Shown: positions 42,090 through 51,308, counted from the first letter of the stretch. The stretch is DNA of 64,000 nucleotides from an uncultured Spirochaetales bacterium (GCA_944388965.1 CALXKL010000007.1:52167-116166), one strand, 5' to 3'. Notes: generated by a model not told the origin, from the letters alone. Made by a program: numbers and translations.

Positions 42090-43430
42090 ATGACCTATTC
42101 CATCAATGATCTTGCGACACCACTTCCCGAAGCCGTGGCCAATGCCATCGCATACGGGGATCTTTTATTCGCCTCGTCTCTGATCGCCTCCTGGCTCTCA
42201 CGGGACGGCCTTCCTTCCGATCTCAGGCTCAGGCTCGAGCTGGAACAGGTCCTCATCCAGAGACGTAAGAACCATTACATCTACACGCCTGACGAGGCCG
42301 AGCGTCTTCTGGAGAAGCGCTTCCCGCTGTACAGGAAGGGCATGCTGGAGGCCTTCATCCGGGACGGACTGCTCGACTGGAACTACGTCGATGGCCGGAT
42401 GATGCTGGAAGCCACGCTCCTGGACAATGCTGCAAAGCGCTGCGATGTCCTCCTGGAGGGACCTCGGGTGAACGACGAGGACCTGCAGCTGCGCGACGAC
42501 TTCATCGCCCGTCTGGAGGCGGAGGGATGTGTGAAGGCGAGGGTATCCGCCCGCATCTCGCTGAGGATCCCCGGCGACGGATTCAAGGGGATGAGGGCCC
42601 ATGTCAACCTGCCCCTGGCAAGACCGGTGGACGGAAGACAGTACGACATAGCCGTCGAAGAGGCGACTCCATCACCTGTGTCGATCGACGACGAGACGGG
42701 GGTGATGCGCACCGCCGTGTTCGAGAAGGTCCTTGAAGGTGATGACGAGTTCTCCCTTACGTTCTCCTATACGATAGAGGAGCGGCTCCGCCGGCGGCCC
42801 GAGAAGGAGTTCGTCGCACAGGGGTTGGACAAGTACCTGTGCCAGCAGCTTCCACATATCGCGTTCACGCCGTACCTCAGGTCCCTTGCCGGCCGGATCA
42901 CGGCAGGAAAGGCTTCCCCTTGGGACAAGGCCGAGGCGATCTACGACTGGATCACCAGCCATGTACGCTATTCGTTCGTCAGACACTACTCCACAATCGA
43001 CTGCGTCAGCGAATACGGTGCACTGAATCTGAAGGGTGACTGCGGCATCCAGGCGATGCTTTTCATCACTCTGTGCAGAATCGTCGGCATCCCTGCCCGC
43101 TGGCAGTCGGGCTGGTATGTGACGCCCAAGGAGGCCGGAGGCCATGACTGGGCCGAGTTCAACGTGTCCGGGCAGTGGTATACGGCCGACTGCTCCTTCG
43201 GAGGAGGTGCATACGTCCAGGGCAACGAGAAGCGCAGGCGTCATTACTTCGCCGGTCTCGACACGCTGCGCATGATAGCAAACTGTGCATGCTGTCAGCC
43301 GCTGACAGGCATGAGCGGCTATCCCAGAGACCCGAGTGACAACCAGTACGGCGAGGTGGAGGTCGACGGACATGTCCTCGTCGACGACCTGGACAGGAGA
43401 ATCGAGGTCCTCTCGTACGAATTCATCTGA
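42090..43430 (+). CDS. Transglutaminase-like domain protein
   Basis: The 446-aa protein has no signal peptide. An N-terminal helical region and a middle beta-rich region are followed by a transglutaminase-like core with a full catalytic triad: Cys318 in KGDCGIQAML, His352 in GGHDWAEFN and Asp367 in YTADCSFGG. Bacterial members usually act as cysteine proteases or peptidases. The lack of an export signal suggests cytosolic action. It has its own leaderless-type promoter and a shared terminator with the convergent pgi gene. Confidence 0.83.
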   Translation: MTYSINDLATPLPEAVANAIAYGDLLFASSLIASWLSRDGLPSDLRLRLELEQVLIQRRKNHYIYTPDEAERLLEKRFPLYRKGMLEAFIRDGLLDWNYVDGRMMLEATLLDNAAKRCDVLLEGPRVNDEDLQLRDDFIARLEAEGCVKARVSARISLRIPGDGFKGMRAHVNLPLARPVDGRQYDIAVEEATPSPVSIDDETGVMRTAVFEKVLEGDDEFSLTFSYTIEERLRRRPEKEFVAQGLDKYLCQQLPHIAFTPYLRSLAGRITAGKASPWDKAEAIYDWITSHVRYSFVRHYSTIDCVSEYGALNLKGDCGIQAMLFITLCRIVGIPARWQSGWYVTPKEAGGHDWAEFNVSGQWYTADCSFGGGAYVQGNEKRRRHYFAGLDTLRMIANCACCQPLTGMSGYPRDPSDNQYGEVEVDGHVLVDDLDRRIEVLSYEFI

Positions 43431-43444
43431 CGCTGAATACAAGA

Positions 43445-43485
43445 ACAGGGCCGCCTCGCGATTGGCGGCCCTGTCGTCTGTCGGC
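43445..43485. terminator. Bidirectional terminator between convergent genes
   Basis: An 11-bp perfect stem (ACAGGGCCGCC and its partner) encloses an 8-nt loop. TCGTCTGT follows on the plus strand and TCTTGTATT on the minus strand, so it can serve both the transglutaminase gene and pgi. Confidence 0.75.
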
Positions 43486-43504
43486 AACCCCGGTCTGCCT
43501 TCCG

Positions 43505-45067
43505 TCAGATCAGGATGTCCGCATAGGACTTCAATATCTCGTCGCCCTCGCAGCCCTTGAGCACCTTCTTCGCAAGGACCTTGCCCAGCTGCACCCCTTC
43601 CTGGTCGAAGGAGTTGAGGTTCCACAGGAAACCCTGGAACATGACCTTGTTCTCGAAGTGCGACAGCAGGGCGCCGAGCACCTCGGGAGTGAGCCTGTCT
43701 GCGTACAGCAGGGATGAACAGCGCTCCCCGTCGAACTCCTTGTTCGGGTTCTCGTCGTCCTTGCCCAGTGCGAAGGCCACTATCTGTGCGGCCAGGTTGG
43801 CATTGAGCTTGGCCTGGCTGGTGGAACCCTCGACCTCGGCGTCGAAGCCGTACTGGTTCTTTCTGAAGCCTATGAACTGCATCGGGATGACGTCCGTCCC
43901 CTGGTGCAGGAGCTGGTAGAAGCTGTGCTGTCCGTTGGTTCCGCTCTCGCCGAAGATCACGGGGCCGGTTGAGTAGGACACCTTCTCTCCGAAGCGGTTG
44001 ACGTGCTTGCCGTTGGACTCCATGTCCAGCTGCTGGAGATGGGCCGGGAAGCGGCTGAGCGCCTGCGAGTAGGGCAGGATCGCCGTCTGTCCGTATCCCA
44101 GGACGTTCCTCAGATAGACGCCGATCGCGGCGTCCATCATGGCCGCGTTCTTCGTGATGTCGCCGTTGAGCGCGTTCTCGTCCGCCTCGTGGGCTCCCGT
44201 GAGCAGGCGTTCGAAGGTCGAGTAGCCGAAGGCCAGCGAGAGGATCACGCCGCCCACTGCGCTTGTCGAGCTGTAGCGGCCTCCGATGTAGTCGTCGATG
44301 AAGAACGACTCGAGCATGTCGTCTGATGTGGCAAGAGGACTTGTCTTGCTGGTGACCGCGACGAAGTGCTTCGAAGGATCCACACCCTTGAGCGCTCCTG
44401 TGACCAGAAGCTGGTTGGTCAGCGTCTCGAGCGTGGTTCCGCTCTTGGATACCAGCACGAAGAGAGTCCTCTCCGGGTCGATCGTCCTGAGGACGGATGC
44501 CGCATCGTCCGGGTCTACGTTGCTTATGAACTCGGCTCTGAGCTGCTTGACATTGTCACCTGCCGCCCAACCCTTGAGCGCCAGATACAGGGCGCGGGGA
44601 CCGAGGTCCGAGCCGCCGATGCCGATCTGGCAGACGGTGTCGATCCTCTTTCCGGTGGAGCCCTTTATCTTGCCGCTCCTGACCTTGTCGCTGAAGTCCC
44701 TGATCTTCTCCAGCTGGCCGGCATAGAACTCGCCCTTGTCCTCGCCGTCCGCGATGACCGTGCTTCCGGTGCAGTTGCCTCTGGTCAGCTGGTGCAGCAC
44801 CAGGCGCTTCTCGCCGGGGTTCATCATCTCGCCCGACAGGAGGGCGACGTACTTCTCCACGAGCTCCATCTCGTCGCACAGCTCCTGGAGCTTGGCCACG
44901 ATCTCGCTGTTGACCGGCATCGCGGCATAGTTGTATGTGACACCCGATCCCGCCGTGGCACTGTATTCCCTGATGCGCCTGGGCGTGAGGTTGTTCTTCA
45001 GCGAAGCCCTCTGGAGCTTCATCAGGTCCTGAAAGGCCAACGCCTTGTCGAGATTCTTGTATTCCAT
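43505..45067 (-). CDS. pgi: Glucose-6-phosphate isomerase
   Basis: Pgi interconverts glucose 6-phosphate and fructose 6-phosphate. The 520-aa protein has the signatures GIGGSDLGPRALYLALKG, VSKSGTTLETLTNQ and GESGTNGQHSFYQLLHQGTD (active-site glutamate and histidine). The N-terminal half, including TYNYAAMPV and KRLVLHQLTRG, resembles treponemal Pgi. It is read directly after argR with a 17-bp gap, so arginine status may influence its transcription, though the link is unexplained. The ribosome site is AAGGAGA. Confidence 0.95.
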   Translation of the reverse strand: MEYKNLDKALAFQDLMKLQRASLKNNLTPRRIREYSATAGSGVTYNYAAMPVNSEIVAKLQELCDEMELVEKYVALLSGEMMNPGEKRLVLHQLTRGNCTGSTVIADGEDKGEFYAGQLEKIRDFSDKVRSGKIKGSTGKRIDTVCQIGIGGSDLGPRALYLALKGWAAGDNVKQLRAEFISNVDPDDAASVLRTIDPERTLFVLVSKSGTTLETLTNQLLVTGALKGVDPSKHFVAVTSKTSPLATSDDMLESFFIDDYIGGRYSSTSAVGGVILSLAFGYSTFERLLTGAHEADENALNGDITKNAAMMDAAIGVYLRNVLGYGQTAILPYSQALSRFPAHLQQLDMESNGKHVNRFGEKVSYSTGPVIFGESGTNGQHSFYQLLHQGTDVIPMQFIGFRKNQYGFDAEVEGSTSQAKLNANLAAQIVAFALGKDDENPNKEFDGERCSSLLYADRLTPEVLGALLSHFENKVMFQGFLWNLNSFDQEGVQLGKVLAKKVLKGCEGDEILKSYADILI

Positions 45068-45084
45068 TGTCCTCTTCTCCTTGC

Positions 45085-45573
45085 CTAGTCTCGATCCGGA
45101 TCCTGGTCCTGGAGGTCCGGAATCCTGGTCTGGAAACTCTCCAGAAGGTCCTCCTTCGTCATTCCCTCCCTGAGGATGACGAATATCGTGTCGTCACCTG
45201 CAAGGGAGCCGAGTATCTCGGGCAGATTGAGCACGTCGAGGGCGAAGCATACGCTGTTGGCGTGTCCCGGACGCGTCTTTATCACGCCGAAATTGCCGCT
45301 GAACTCGATGGACAGGATTCCCCTTCTGACATCCTGGATGTAGCTCTTCTCGCTCTCGGAGACCAGGTCGCTTTCGGGCAGGGAATAGTAGTAGCCGGAC
45401 CAGCCGTCGGAGATCTTGCCCACCTTGAGCATCTTCAGGTCCCTGGAGAGCGTCGCCTGGGTGACGTTGTAGCCCTCCTCCTTGAGCAGGTCCAGGAGCA
45501 TGTCCTGATTGTCTATGCGGTTGTTGCGGATCAGCTCCTTGACGACCGCAAGCCTGTTGTGTCTTTCTCTCAA
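45085..45573 (-). CDS. argR: Arginine repressor
   Basis: ArgR binds operator boxes when loaded with arginine. The 162-aa protein has the N-terminal winged HTH (about residues 5-52, with YNVTQATLSRDLKMLK) and the C-terminal hexamerisation and arginine-binding domain with AGDDTIFVIL. The start is a TTG at 45573 with AGGAGG 5-6 nt upstream. A longer frame begins at 45621, but that part lies over the promoter palindromes. No arginine genes are near; it is cotranscribed with pgi. Confidence 0.92.
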   Translation of the reverse strand: MRERHNRLAVVKELIRNNRIDNQDMLLDLLKEEGYNVTQATLSRDLKMLKVGKISDGWSGYYYSLPESDLVSESEKSYIQDVRRGILSIEFSGNFGVIKTRPGHANSVCFALDVLNLPEILGSLAGDDTIFVILREGMTKEDLLESFQTRIPDLQDQDPDRD

Positions 45574-45594
45574 ACCGTCCTCCTGATGGGAATA

Positions 45595-45620
45595 TGCATT
45601 TCCTATGCATAAAATATACA
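45595..45620 (-). promoter_or_regulatory. Overlapping palindromes upstream of argR, possible ARG boxes
   Basis: On the minus strand TGTAT-ATTTT-ATGCA and TGCAT-AGGAA-ATGCA overlap by 4 bp, with centres 11 bp apart (one helical turn). They resemble the TGNAT...ATNCA form of ARG boxes, with one extra central base. They also cover a TATATT that could be the -10 box. Autorepression of argR is the natural reading. Confidence 0.5.
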
Positions 45621-45731
45621 CCCTTGGAAGGTGTTAGCACAAGGACGAAAACCTCCTTTGTTTGTAGTGTGCGCGATTGACAACAGTCGGACAGAAGGGC
45701 GAAAATCTGGTGAAGGATATGGAGGTAGGAC

Positions 45732-46280
45732 ATGATCGTGCTCCTGATTGCCCTGGTCGTGGTGGCCGTGCTCGTCATATGGACGGTGGCGACCTACAAT
45801 TCCCTGGTCGGGACCCGCAACAGGGCCGAGGAGGCTCTCGGCGCCCTGGATGCGCACCTCAAGCAGCGCTATGACCTGATCCCGAATCTGGTGGAGACGG
45901 TCAAGGGCTATGCCGCCCATGAGGAGGAGACGCTTTCGCGCGTCATAGGTGCACGCAATGCCGCCATGTCCAGCTCGCCCGCCCAGCGGGGCAGGGCCGA
46001 GGATGCGCTCTCGGATACGCTGCACCATCTCTTCGCGCTCAGCGAGAGCTACCCGGATCTCAAGGCCAACGCCTCCTTCATGGACCTGCAGCGGAGACTG
46101 GCGTCTCTGGAGGCCGACATCCTCAACGCCCGCAAGTACTACAACGCGCTTGCCCGTACGATGAACGACAAGGTCGACATGTTCCCATCCAGCATCATCG
46201 CCTCCGTCTTCCACTTCGCCCGCCTGTCATACATCGAGGTGGCACAGGAGGAGAAGGCGGTTCCAGAGGTCAGGTTTTGA
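45732..46280 (+). CDS. lemA: LemA family protein
   Basis: This 182-aa protein has one N-terminal membrane helix (residues 1-19) followed by a long helical bundle with the LemA signatures RNRAEEALGALDAHLKQRYD, LIPNLVETVKGY and DILNARKYYNALARTMND. LemA proteins are anchored in the membrane and are commonly encoded with DUF2207 or TPM-domain proteins, as here; the role is not established. GGAGG lies 6 nt before ATG 45732. The stop overlaps the DUF2207 start. Confidence 0.92.
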   Translation: MIVLLIALVVVAVLVIWTVATYNSLVGTRNRAEEALGALDAHLKQRYDLIPNLVETVKGYAAHEEETLSRVIGARNAAMSSSPAQRGRAEDALSDTLHHLFALSESYPDLKANASFMDLQRRLASLEADILNARKYYNALARTMNDKVDMFPSSIIASVFHFARLSYIEVAQEEKAVPEVRF

Positions 46281-48085
46281 GAAAGGCGCTCCTTGTCCTG
46301 CTGCTTACGCTCAGCGCCGCGATGCTTTACGCATCCGGCTTCGACATCGTGCGTGCCGACTTCGAAATCTCGGTGTCCGAAGGCAGGGTGTACACCATCA
46401 CGGAGACATTGTCATACGACTTCCACCAGCCGAGCCATGGCGTTATCCGATACATACCGCTTGATGGTGCCAGGGCCGACGTGATCCATGTCAGCGAGAG
46501 CTGGCAGTCGACGGTGGAGGACGGCTTCCTGGTCATACGGATCGGGGATCCGTCCCGTCTCGTGGATGGGGTGCACGACTACACGATAACGTATTCGCTG
46601 TCTCCCGGACGCGACAGGTATCAGGACTATGACGAGGTGTATCTCGACCTCTATTCCACATACGACGAAGGCGTGGACAACATCACGTTCTCCATCGCGA
46701 TGCCCTCAGACATCTCCGGCTGCCCGTTCTGGGTGACATACGGGCCGTATGGCTCGAGTGCGAGGGTGGATGCCGCCATGGTGGACGACAGGATCATTGC
46801 CGGGCGGCTCGACCATCTTTCTCCGGGAGAAGGACTCACGCTGCGCATCGAGCTTCCGGAAGGCTACTTCGCCTTCAGCGACCACTCCACGGCGGCCTTT
46901 GCGGCGGTGCTCGTCATAAGCATCGTCCTGGTGGCCGTCCTGCTCGTCATGTATCTTCGCCATGGCCGCGACGAGGACCCCGTCATCGTCCCCACGTTCT
47001 CTCCTCCCGACGGGCTGACCCCTCTCGAGGTGGGCTATCTGTTCGATTCCAACGATGACGGGCGCGACTACGCCGCCATGGTCTGGTACTGGGCCGACAA
47101 GGGGCTGCTGGGAGTCGAGGAGAAGGAGGACGGCTCGTTCACCCTGCACAGGAAGGGCCGCCCTGCAGATGGATGCGAGGAGTACGAGAAGAGCCTCTTC
47201 GATGCGCTCTTCTCCAGCGGCGATGACGTGGAGCTGTCATCCGTCAGACTGCATCAGGCGATCGAGAGCAGTGTAAGACCGGCTCTCAGGCGCCGCTATG
47301 CGAAGGGCGAAAGGGCGCTCTACGACGCCAGGTCGCAGAGACTTCAGACGCTTGCAATGGCCCTGACGCTCGTCTATGCAATCGCCATGGCCTTCCTCAC
47401 TGCGGTCAACGATTCCCGCTTCGGCCTGTTCTCGTTCTTCGTCCTGGCCTTCCAGATGATCTTCTCCTGTCTGGTGTTCTGGTCGCTGAACCGCAGGATT
47501 CCGTCGGCCAGACAGTACGTCATGTATTCCTTCCTCGTCATCCTGGTCACCGGGATGGGCATTGTGTTCCTCAACGGGATCTGCATCTCCGCCGGAATAA
47601 GCAGGGCGCTGGTGCATGCGATGACCGTGGTGATGAGCGTCGCCTTGAGCGTGATGTGCGCCCTTGCGGCGGCCATGAAGCGCCGCAGCGCCTATGCACA
47701 GGAGATCTTGGGCAGGATCCTGGGCTACCGCGACTTCCTGGAGAACGTCGAGATGGACAGGCTCAGGACCCTGATCGACGAGGACCCGCAATACTTCTAC
47801 CACAACCTCTCATACGCCATCGTGCTCTCTCTGGAGCAGGAGTGGGCGAACAAGGCCTCCTCGATCGCCGTCGAAGACGCCTCGTGGTATGTCGGGCCGT
47901 CCCCTGTGACGTCCTATGTGTTCTACTACGCCCTGGCAGACAGGTTTGCACACGAGTTCGGCTCCACGTGTCTGGTCCCTGAACGCGTATCGTCCAGTCC
48001 GTTCCACGGCGTATCGTCGAGCCACGGCGGCTTCTCCGGCTTCTCGGGTGGAGGAATCGGCGGTGGCGGTTCCAGGAGCTGGTGA
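46277..48085 (+). CDS. DUF2207 family membrane protein
   Basis: The 602-aa protein has a signal peptide or first helix (residues 3-17), a beta-rich external domain of about 200 residues with the family start VRADFEISVSEGRVY, a helix near 210-230, a cytoplasmic domain, and two to four more helices around 355-460. It ends in the hallmark glycine/serine-rich tail GFSGGGIGGGGSRSW. The TTG start overlaps the lemA stop. DUF2207 and LemA proteins probably form an envelope complex of unknown purpose. Confidence 0.9.
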   Translation: MRKALLVLLLTLSAAMLYASGFDIVRADFEISVSEGRVYTITETLSYDFHQPSHGVIRYIPLDGARADVIHVSESWQSTVEDGFLVIRIGDPSRLVDGVHDYTITYSLSPGRDRYQDYDEVYLDLYSTYDEGVDNITFSIAMPSDISGCPFWVTYGPYGSSARVDAAMVDDRIIAGRLDHLSPGEGLTLRIELPEGYFAFSDHSTAAFAAVLVISIVLVAVLLVMYLRHGRDEDPVIVPTFSPPDGLTPLEVGYLFDSNDDGRDYAAMVWYWADKGLLGVEEKEDGSFTLHRKGRPADGCEEYEKSLFDALFSSGDDVELSSVRLHQAIESSVRPALRRRYAKGERALYDARSQRLQTLAMALTLVYAIAMAFLTAVNDSRFGLFSFFVLAFQMIFSCLVFWSLNRRIPSARQYVMYSFLVILVTGMGIVFLNGICISAGISRALVHAMTVVMSVALSVMCALAAAMKRRSAYAQEILGRILGYRDFLENVEMDRLRTLIDEDPQYFYHNLSYAIVLSLEQEWANKASSIAVEDASWYVGPSPVTSYVFYYALADRFAHEFGSTCLVPERVSSSPFHGVSSSHGGFSGFSGGGIGGGGSRSW

Positions 48086-48726
48086 TGCAGGACAATGTTC
48101 TGGCCCTCGCATATTCGTTTGCATTCATAATCGCGGTGATCGCTCTGGCATTCGTGCTGTATCGCACGATTCATCTGTCGAGCGAGAGCGTGCGCAAGAT
48201 CATACACATCGGCGTGTCCAACTGGGTGTTCATCCTGGTCTGGTGCTTCGACGATGTGCGCTTCGCCGTGGTCGGCCCTGTTGCCTTCATCATCCTGAAC
48301 GCCATCTTCGTGCATTCCGGGGCTGCAGGACTGCTCGGCATGGGCGACCGCAGGAGGGACAACGGACTGGTCTACTTCCCGTTCTCCCTGCTGGTGATGA
48401 CGCTGCTGTACTACAGGGGGCTCATACAGGCCCACGATGTCATAGCAGCCACTCTCGTTATGGGATATGGCGACGGGCTTGCCGCCCTCGTCGGCTCGAA
48501 GATCGGCAGACACCGCTATTCGGTGCTCAACGCATCCAAGAGCTGGGAGGGAACTGCGGTCATGTTCGTCGTGTCGAGTCTGGTGATTGCGCTCTTCACT
48601 CCGTATCCTGTCCTCAAGGTGCTTGTCATGGCCGTCGTCGCCACGCTGTTCGAGGCGCTCACGCCTCTGGGTCTGGACAACATAACGGTGCCTCTGCTCA
48701 CCGCGCTATCGGGGGCCCTGATATGA
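48085..48726 (+). CDS. Polyprenol/dolichol kinase family membrane protein (VTE5-like)
   Basis: This 213-aa protein has about six helices and belongs to the CTP-dependent lipid-kinase group that includes dolichol kinase, Dgk1 and phytol kinase VTE5. The signatures are SVRKIIHIGVSNW early, VMGYGDGLAALVGSKIG (CTP/metal site) and ASKSWEGTAVMF. It is related to, but shorter than, CdsA phosphatidate cytidylyltransferase. ATG 48085 overlaps the DUF2207 stop and has AGGAG upstream. It overlaps the DUF92 gene by 4 bp. A role in phosphorylating an isoprenoid alcohol is the best guess. Confidence 0.8.
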   Translation: MQDNVLALAYSFAFIIAVIALAFVLYRTIHLSSESVRKIIHIGVSNWVFILVWCFDDVRFAVVGPVAFIILNAIFVHSGAAGLLGMGDRRRDNGLVYFPFSLLVMTLLYYRGLIQAHDVIAATLVMGYGDGLAALVGSKIGRHRYSVLNASKSWEGTAVMFVVSSLVIALFTPYPVLKVLVMAVVATLFEALTPLGLDNITVPLLTALSGALI

Positions 48727-49559
48727 TCCTGTGGTCCCTTGATGCACGCTACTTCCCGCTTGACCTCCCATTACGGGTGGCCATTGCACTGGCAGTGCTT
48801 TCGCTGGTCGGCCTGTGGGCATGGTGGAAGCGACAGCTGACGGCTTCGGGCCTTGTCATGGCGCTTGCCATGGGCCTTGCGACCACGCTCATCGGAGGCT
48901 TCACCTCACTGAGCCTATATCTCTTCTTCCTGATATCTGCCGCATTGATAGGCAGGCTGTCCAGAAGGATAAGGGGCCTGGAAAGGATCCACAGGAAGGG
49001 CGGACGACGCGACTGGATGCAGGTGCTTGCAAATGGCGGCGCCGCACTCGTGGCGATCGTCATCCACCACTTCGAACCGGGTCCGCTTCCACTTGCGGTC
49101 TTCTGTGCATGCCTGGGCGAGGCCTGCAGCGACACGTGGGCCAGCGAGATAGGCGTGCTGAGCTCCCGCGATCCCGTCTCCATACTGACCTTCACCAGAG
49201 TGCCCAGGGGTCTGTCGGGAGGGGTGTCGCTGCTGGGTACGGGGGCCGCTCTGCTGTCAAGCGTGCTGTATGCCATGTTCGCCTTCAGCTGCTACCGAGG
49301 CATCGCTTTCCCGCTTGCGCTTGTGGTCTGTCTGTCCTCGTTCGTCGGCGTGATGGTCGATTCTCTCATGGGGGCGACCATACAGGCGCACTACTACGAC
49401 GAGAAGGACGACCTGTTCACGGAGCACTCCCATGACAGGGAAGGCAACGCGCTCAAGCTCGCACGTGGCATCCGCTTCATGGACAACGACATGGTCAATC
49501 TGACCAGCAACGTGGTCACGTTCCTGCTGTGCTGGTCGCTCGGAAGCCTGATGGTCTGA
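48723..49559 (+). CDS. DUF92 family membrane protein (VTE6-like)
   Basis: The 278-aa protein has about six to seven helices and the DUF92/TMEM19 signatures: HRKGGRRDWMQVLANGGAA, CLGEACSDTWASEIGVL and VPRGLSGGVSLLGTGAAL. Plant and cyanobacterial DUF92 proteins (VTE6) phosphorylate phytyl phosphate to phytyl diphosphate. The gene overlaps its VTE5-like neighbour (ATGA), suggesting a two-step prenol to prenyl-diphosphate route. The substrate in this organism is unknown. Confidence 0.85.
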   Translation: MILWSLDARYFPLDLPLRVAIALAVLSLVGLWAWWKRQLTASGLVMALAMGLATTLIGGFTSLSLYLFFLISAALIGRLSRRIRGLERIHRKGGRRDWMQVLANGGAALVAIVIHHFEPGPLPLAVFCACLGEACSDTWASEIGVLSSRDPVSILTFTRVPRGLSGGVSLLGTGAALLSSVLYAMFAFSCYRGIAFPLALVVCLSSFVGVMVDSLMGATIQAHYYDEKDDLFTEHSHDREGNALKLARGIRFMDNDMVNLTSNVVTFLLCWSLGSLMV

Positions 49560-49567
49560 AAAGCATC

Positions 49568-49596
49568 TTGCCGATAATCGAGTTAATCAGTATTTT
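49568..49596 (+). promoter_or_regulatory. Candidate promoter of groEL
   Basis: TTGCCG, a 17-bp spacer and TATTTT lie about 60 bp before groEL. Both boxes match 4 of 6 consensus bases. Confidence 0.5.
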
Positions 49597-49600
49597 AGAC

Positions 49601-49621
49601 GATGGTGCGTGGGGCACCATC
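49601..49621 (+). promoter_or_regulatory. Inverted repeat at the start of the groEL transcript
   Basis: GATGGTGC and GCACCATC form a perfect 8-bp repeat with a 5-bp spacer, starting near the predicted transcription start. It is not a CIRCE element. It could be a 5' stabilising hairpin or a repressor site. Confidence 0.5.
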
Positions 49622-49657
49622 ACATTTCGTGGATTTGTCAAGGAGAGATGAATAGAT

Positions 49658-51286
49658 ATGGCAAAACAGCTTCAGTTCAATGAAGAGGCGCGCAAGTCTC
49701 TTGTAAATGGCGTCGAGAAGATCTCGAAGGCCGTCATGACGACTCTTGGACCCAAGGGCAGACTGGTCCTTCTGGACAAGAAGTACGGTGCACCGACCGT
49801 GACAAAGGACGGCGTTTCCGTCGCCAAGGAGATCGAGCTCGAGGATCCGTTCGAGAACATGGGTGCACAGCTTCTCAAGGAGGTCGCCTCCAAGACCAAC
49901 GACGTGGCGGGTGATGGAACCACCACAGCGACCGTCCTCGCATGGGCGATCACCAAGGAGGGCATGAAGAGCGTCGCATCCGGCGTCAACCCGATGGGCA
50001 TCAGGAGAGGTATCGACGTCGCCGTCGCGGATGCCGTCGAGGAGGTCAGGAAGCAGGCCAAGATGATTCAGGAGAAGGAGGAGATCGCACAGGTCGCATC
50101 CATCTCCGCCAACAACGACAGGACCATCGGCGACGAGATCGCCAATGCCATGGACAAGGTCGGCAAGGACGGCGTCATCACCGTCGAGGAGTCCAAGACG
50201 ATCGAGACCACCGTCGACTTCGTCGAGGGAATGCAGTTCGACCGCGGCTATCTTTCCGCATACTTCTGCAACAACCGCGACACCATGACCAGCGTCATGG
50301 ACAATCCGTATATCCTGATCTACGACAAGAAGATCAGCAACATGAAGGACCTGCTCCCGATTCTCGAGAAGGTCGTGCAGACCGGAAAGGGCCTGCTGAT
50401 CATCGCCGAGGACGTCGACGGCGAGGCTCTCACCACGCTGGTCCTCAACTCCGTCAGAGGCACGCTGAACGTCGTCGCCGTCAAGGCCCCCGGCTTCGGT
50501 GACAGAAGGAAGGCCATGCTCGAGGATATCGCGATCCTGACCGGCGGCCAGGTCATCACCGAGGAGCTGGGAATGAAGCTCGAGAACGCCGACATCTCCA
50601 TGCTCGGCCGTGCCAAGAGCGTCAAGGTCGAGAAGGAGAACACCACGATCATCTCCGGTGCAGGCTCCTCCGACGCCATCAGGGACAGGATCGCCCAGAT
50701 CAAGGGCCAGATCCAGGATTCCACCAGCGAGTACGACAAGGAGAAGCTCCAGGAGCGCCTGGCCAAGCTTGCCGGAGGCGTCGCCCTGATCAACGTCGGT
50801 GCCGCCACCGAGGTCGAGCTCAAGGAGAAGAAGCATCGTGTCGAGGACGCCCTCAGCGCAACGCGCGCTGCAATCGAGGAGGGTGTCATCCCCGGAGGTG
50901 GCGTGGCGCTTGTCCAGGCTGCCGTCGAGATGGAGAAGAAGGACCTTGCGAAGCTCTCCGAGGACGAGAAGATCGGTTACAACATCGTCAAGAGGGCCCT
51001 CGAGGAGCCCATCAGGCAGATCGCTGCCAACGCAGGTCTCGACGGTGCGGTCATCGCCGACCATTGCAAGAACGAGAAGAAGGGCGTAGGCTTCGACGCC
51101 AACGCCATGAAGTGGGTCGACATGGTCTCGGCCGGAATCATCGATCCTGCGAAGGTCACGCGCTCCGCACTGCAGAACGCGGCATCCATCGCGGCATTGA
51201 TCCTGACCACCGAGTGCGCAGTCACCGACATCCCCGCTCCGGAGCCCGCCGCTCCCGCAGCCGGTGGCATGAACGGCATGATGTAA
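49658..51286 (+). CDS. groL: Chaperonin GroEL (60 kDa)
   Basis: GroEL forms the double-ring ATP-driven folding chamber. The 542-aa protein is complete: [20 protein letters not shown] at the N-terminus (about residues 32-51), the ATP site [16 protein letters not shown], the apical domain, and the GGM-type tail GGMNGMM. A ribosome site (AAGGAGA) lies 10 nt upstream. No groES precedes it, unlike the usual groES-groEL operon, so the co-chaperonin must be elsewhere. Confidence 0.97.
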   Translation: MAKQLQFNEEARKSLVNGVEKISKAVMTTLGPKGRLVLLDKKYGAPTVTKDGVSVAKEIELEDPFENMGAQLLKEVASKTNDVAGDGTTTATVLAWAITKEGMKSVASGVNPMGIRRGIDVAVADAVEEVRKQAKMIQEKEEIAQVASISANNDRTIGDEIANAMDKVGKDGVITVEESKTIETTVDFVEGMQFDRGYLSAYFCNNRDTMTSVMDNPYILIYDKKISNMKDLLPILEKVVQTGKGLLIIAEDVDGEALTTLVLNSVRGTLNVVAVKAPGFGDRRKAMLEDIAILTGGQVITEELGMKLENADISMLGRAKSVKVEKENTTIISGAGSSDAIRDRIAQIKGQIQDSTSEYDKEKLQERLAKLAGGVALINVGAATEVELKEKKHRVEDALSATRAAIEEGVIPGGGVALVQAAVEMEKKDLAKLSEDEKIGYNIVKRALEEPIRQIAANAGLDGAVIADHCKNEKKGVGFDANAMKWVDMVSAGIIDPAKVTRSALQNAASIAALILTTECAVTDIPAPEPAAPAAGGMNGMM

Positions 51287-51308
51287 GGCATCTGCAGGCC
51301 GAAATCGA

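Noticed and set aside
49560..49657. CIRCE heat-shock operator before groEL
   Set aside because: The consensus TTAGCACTC-N9-GAGTGCTAA is not present; the repeat found has a different sequence and spacing.
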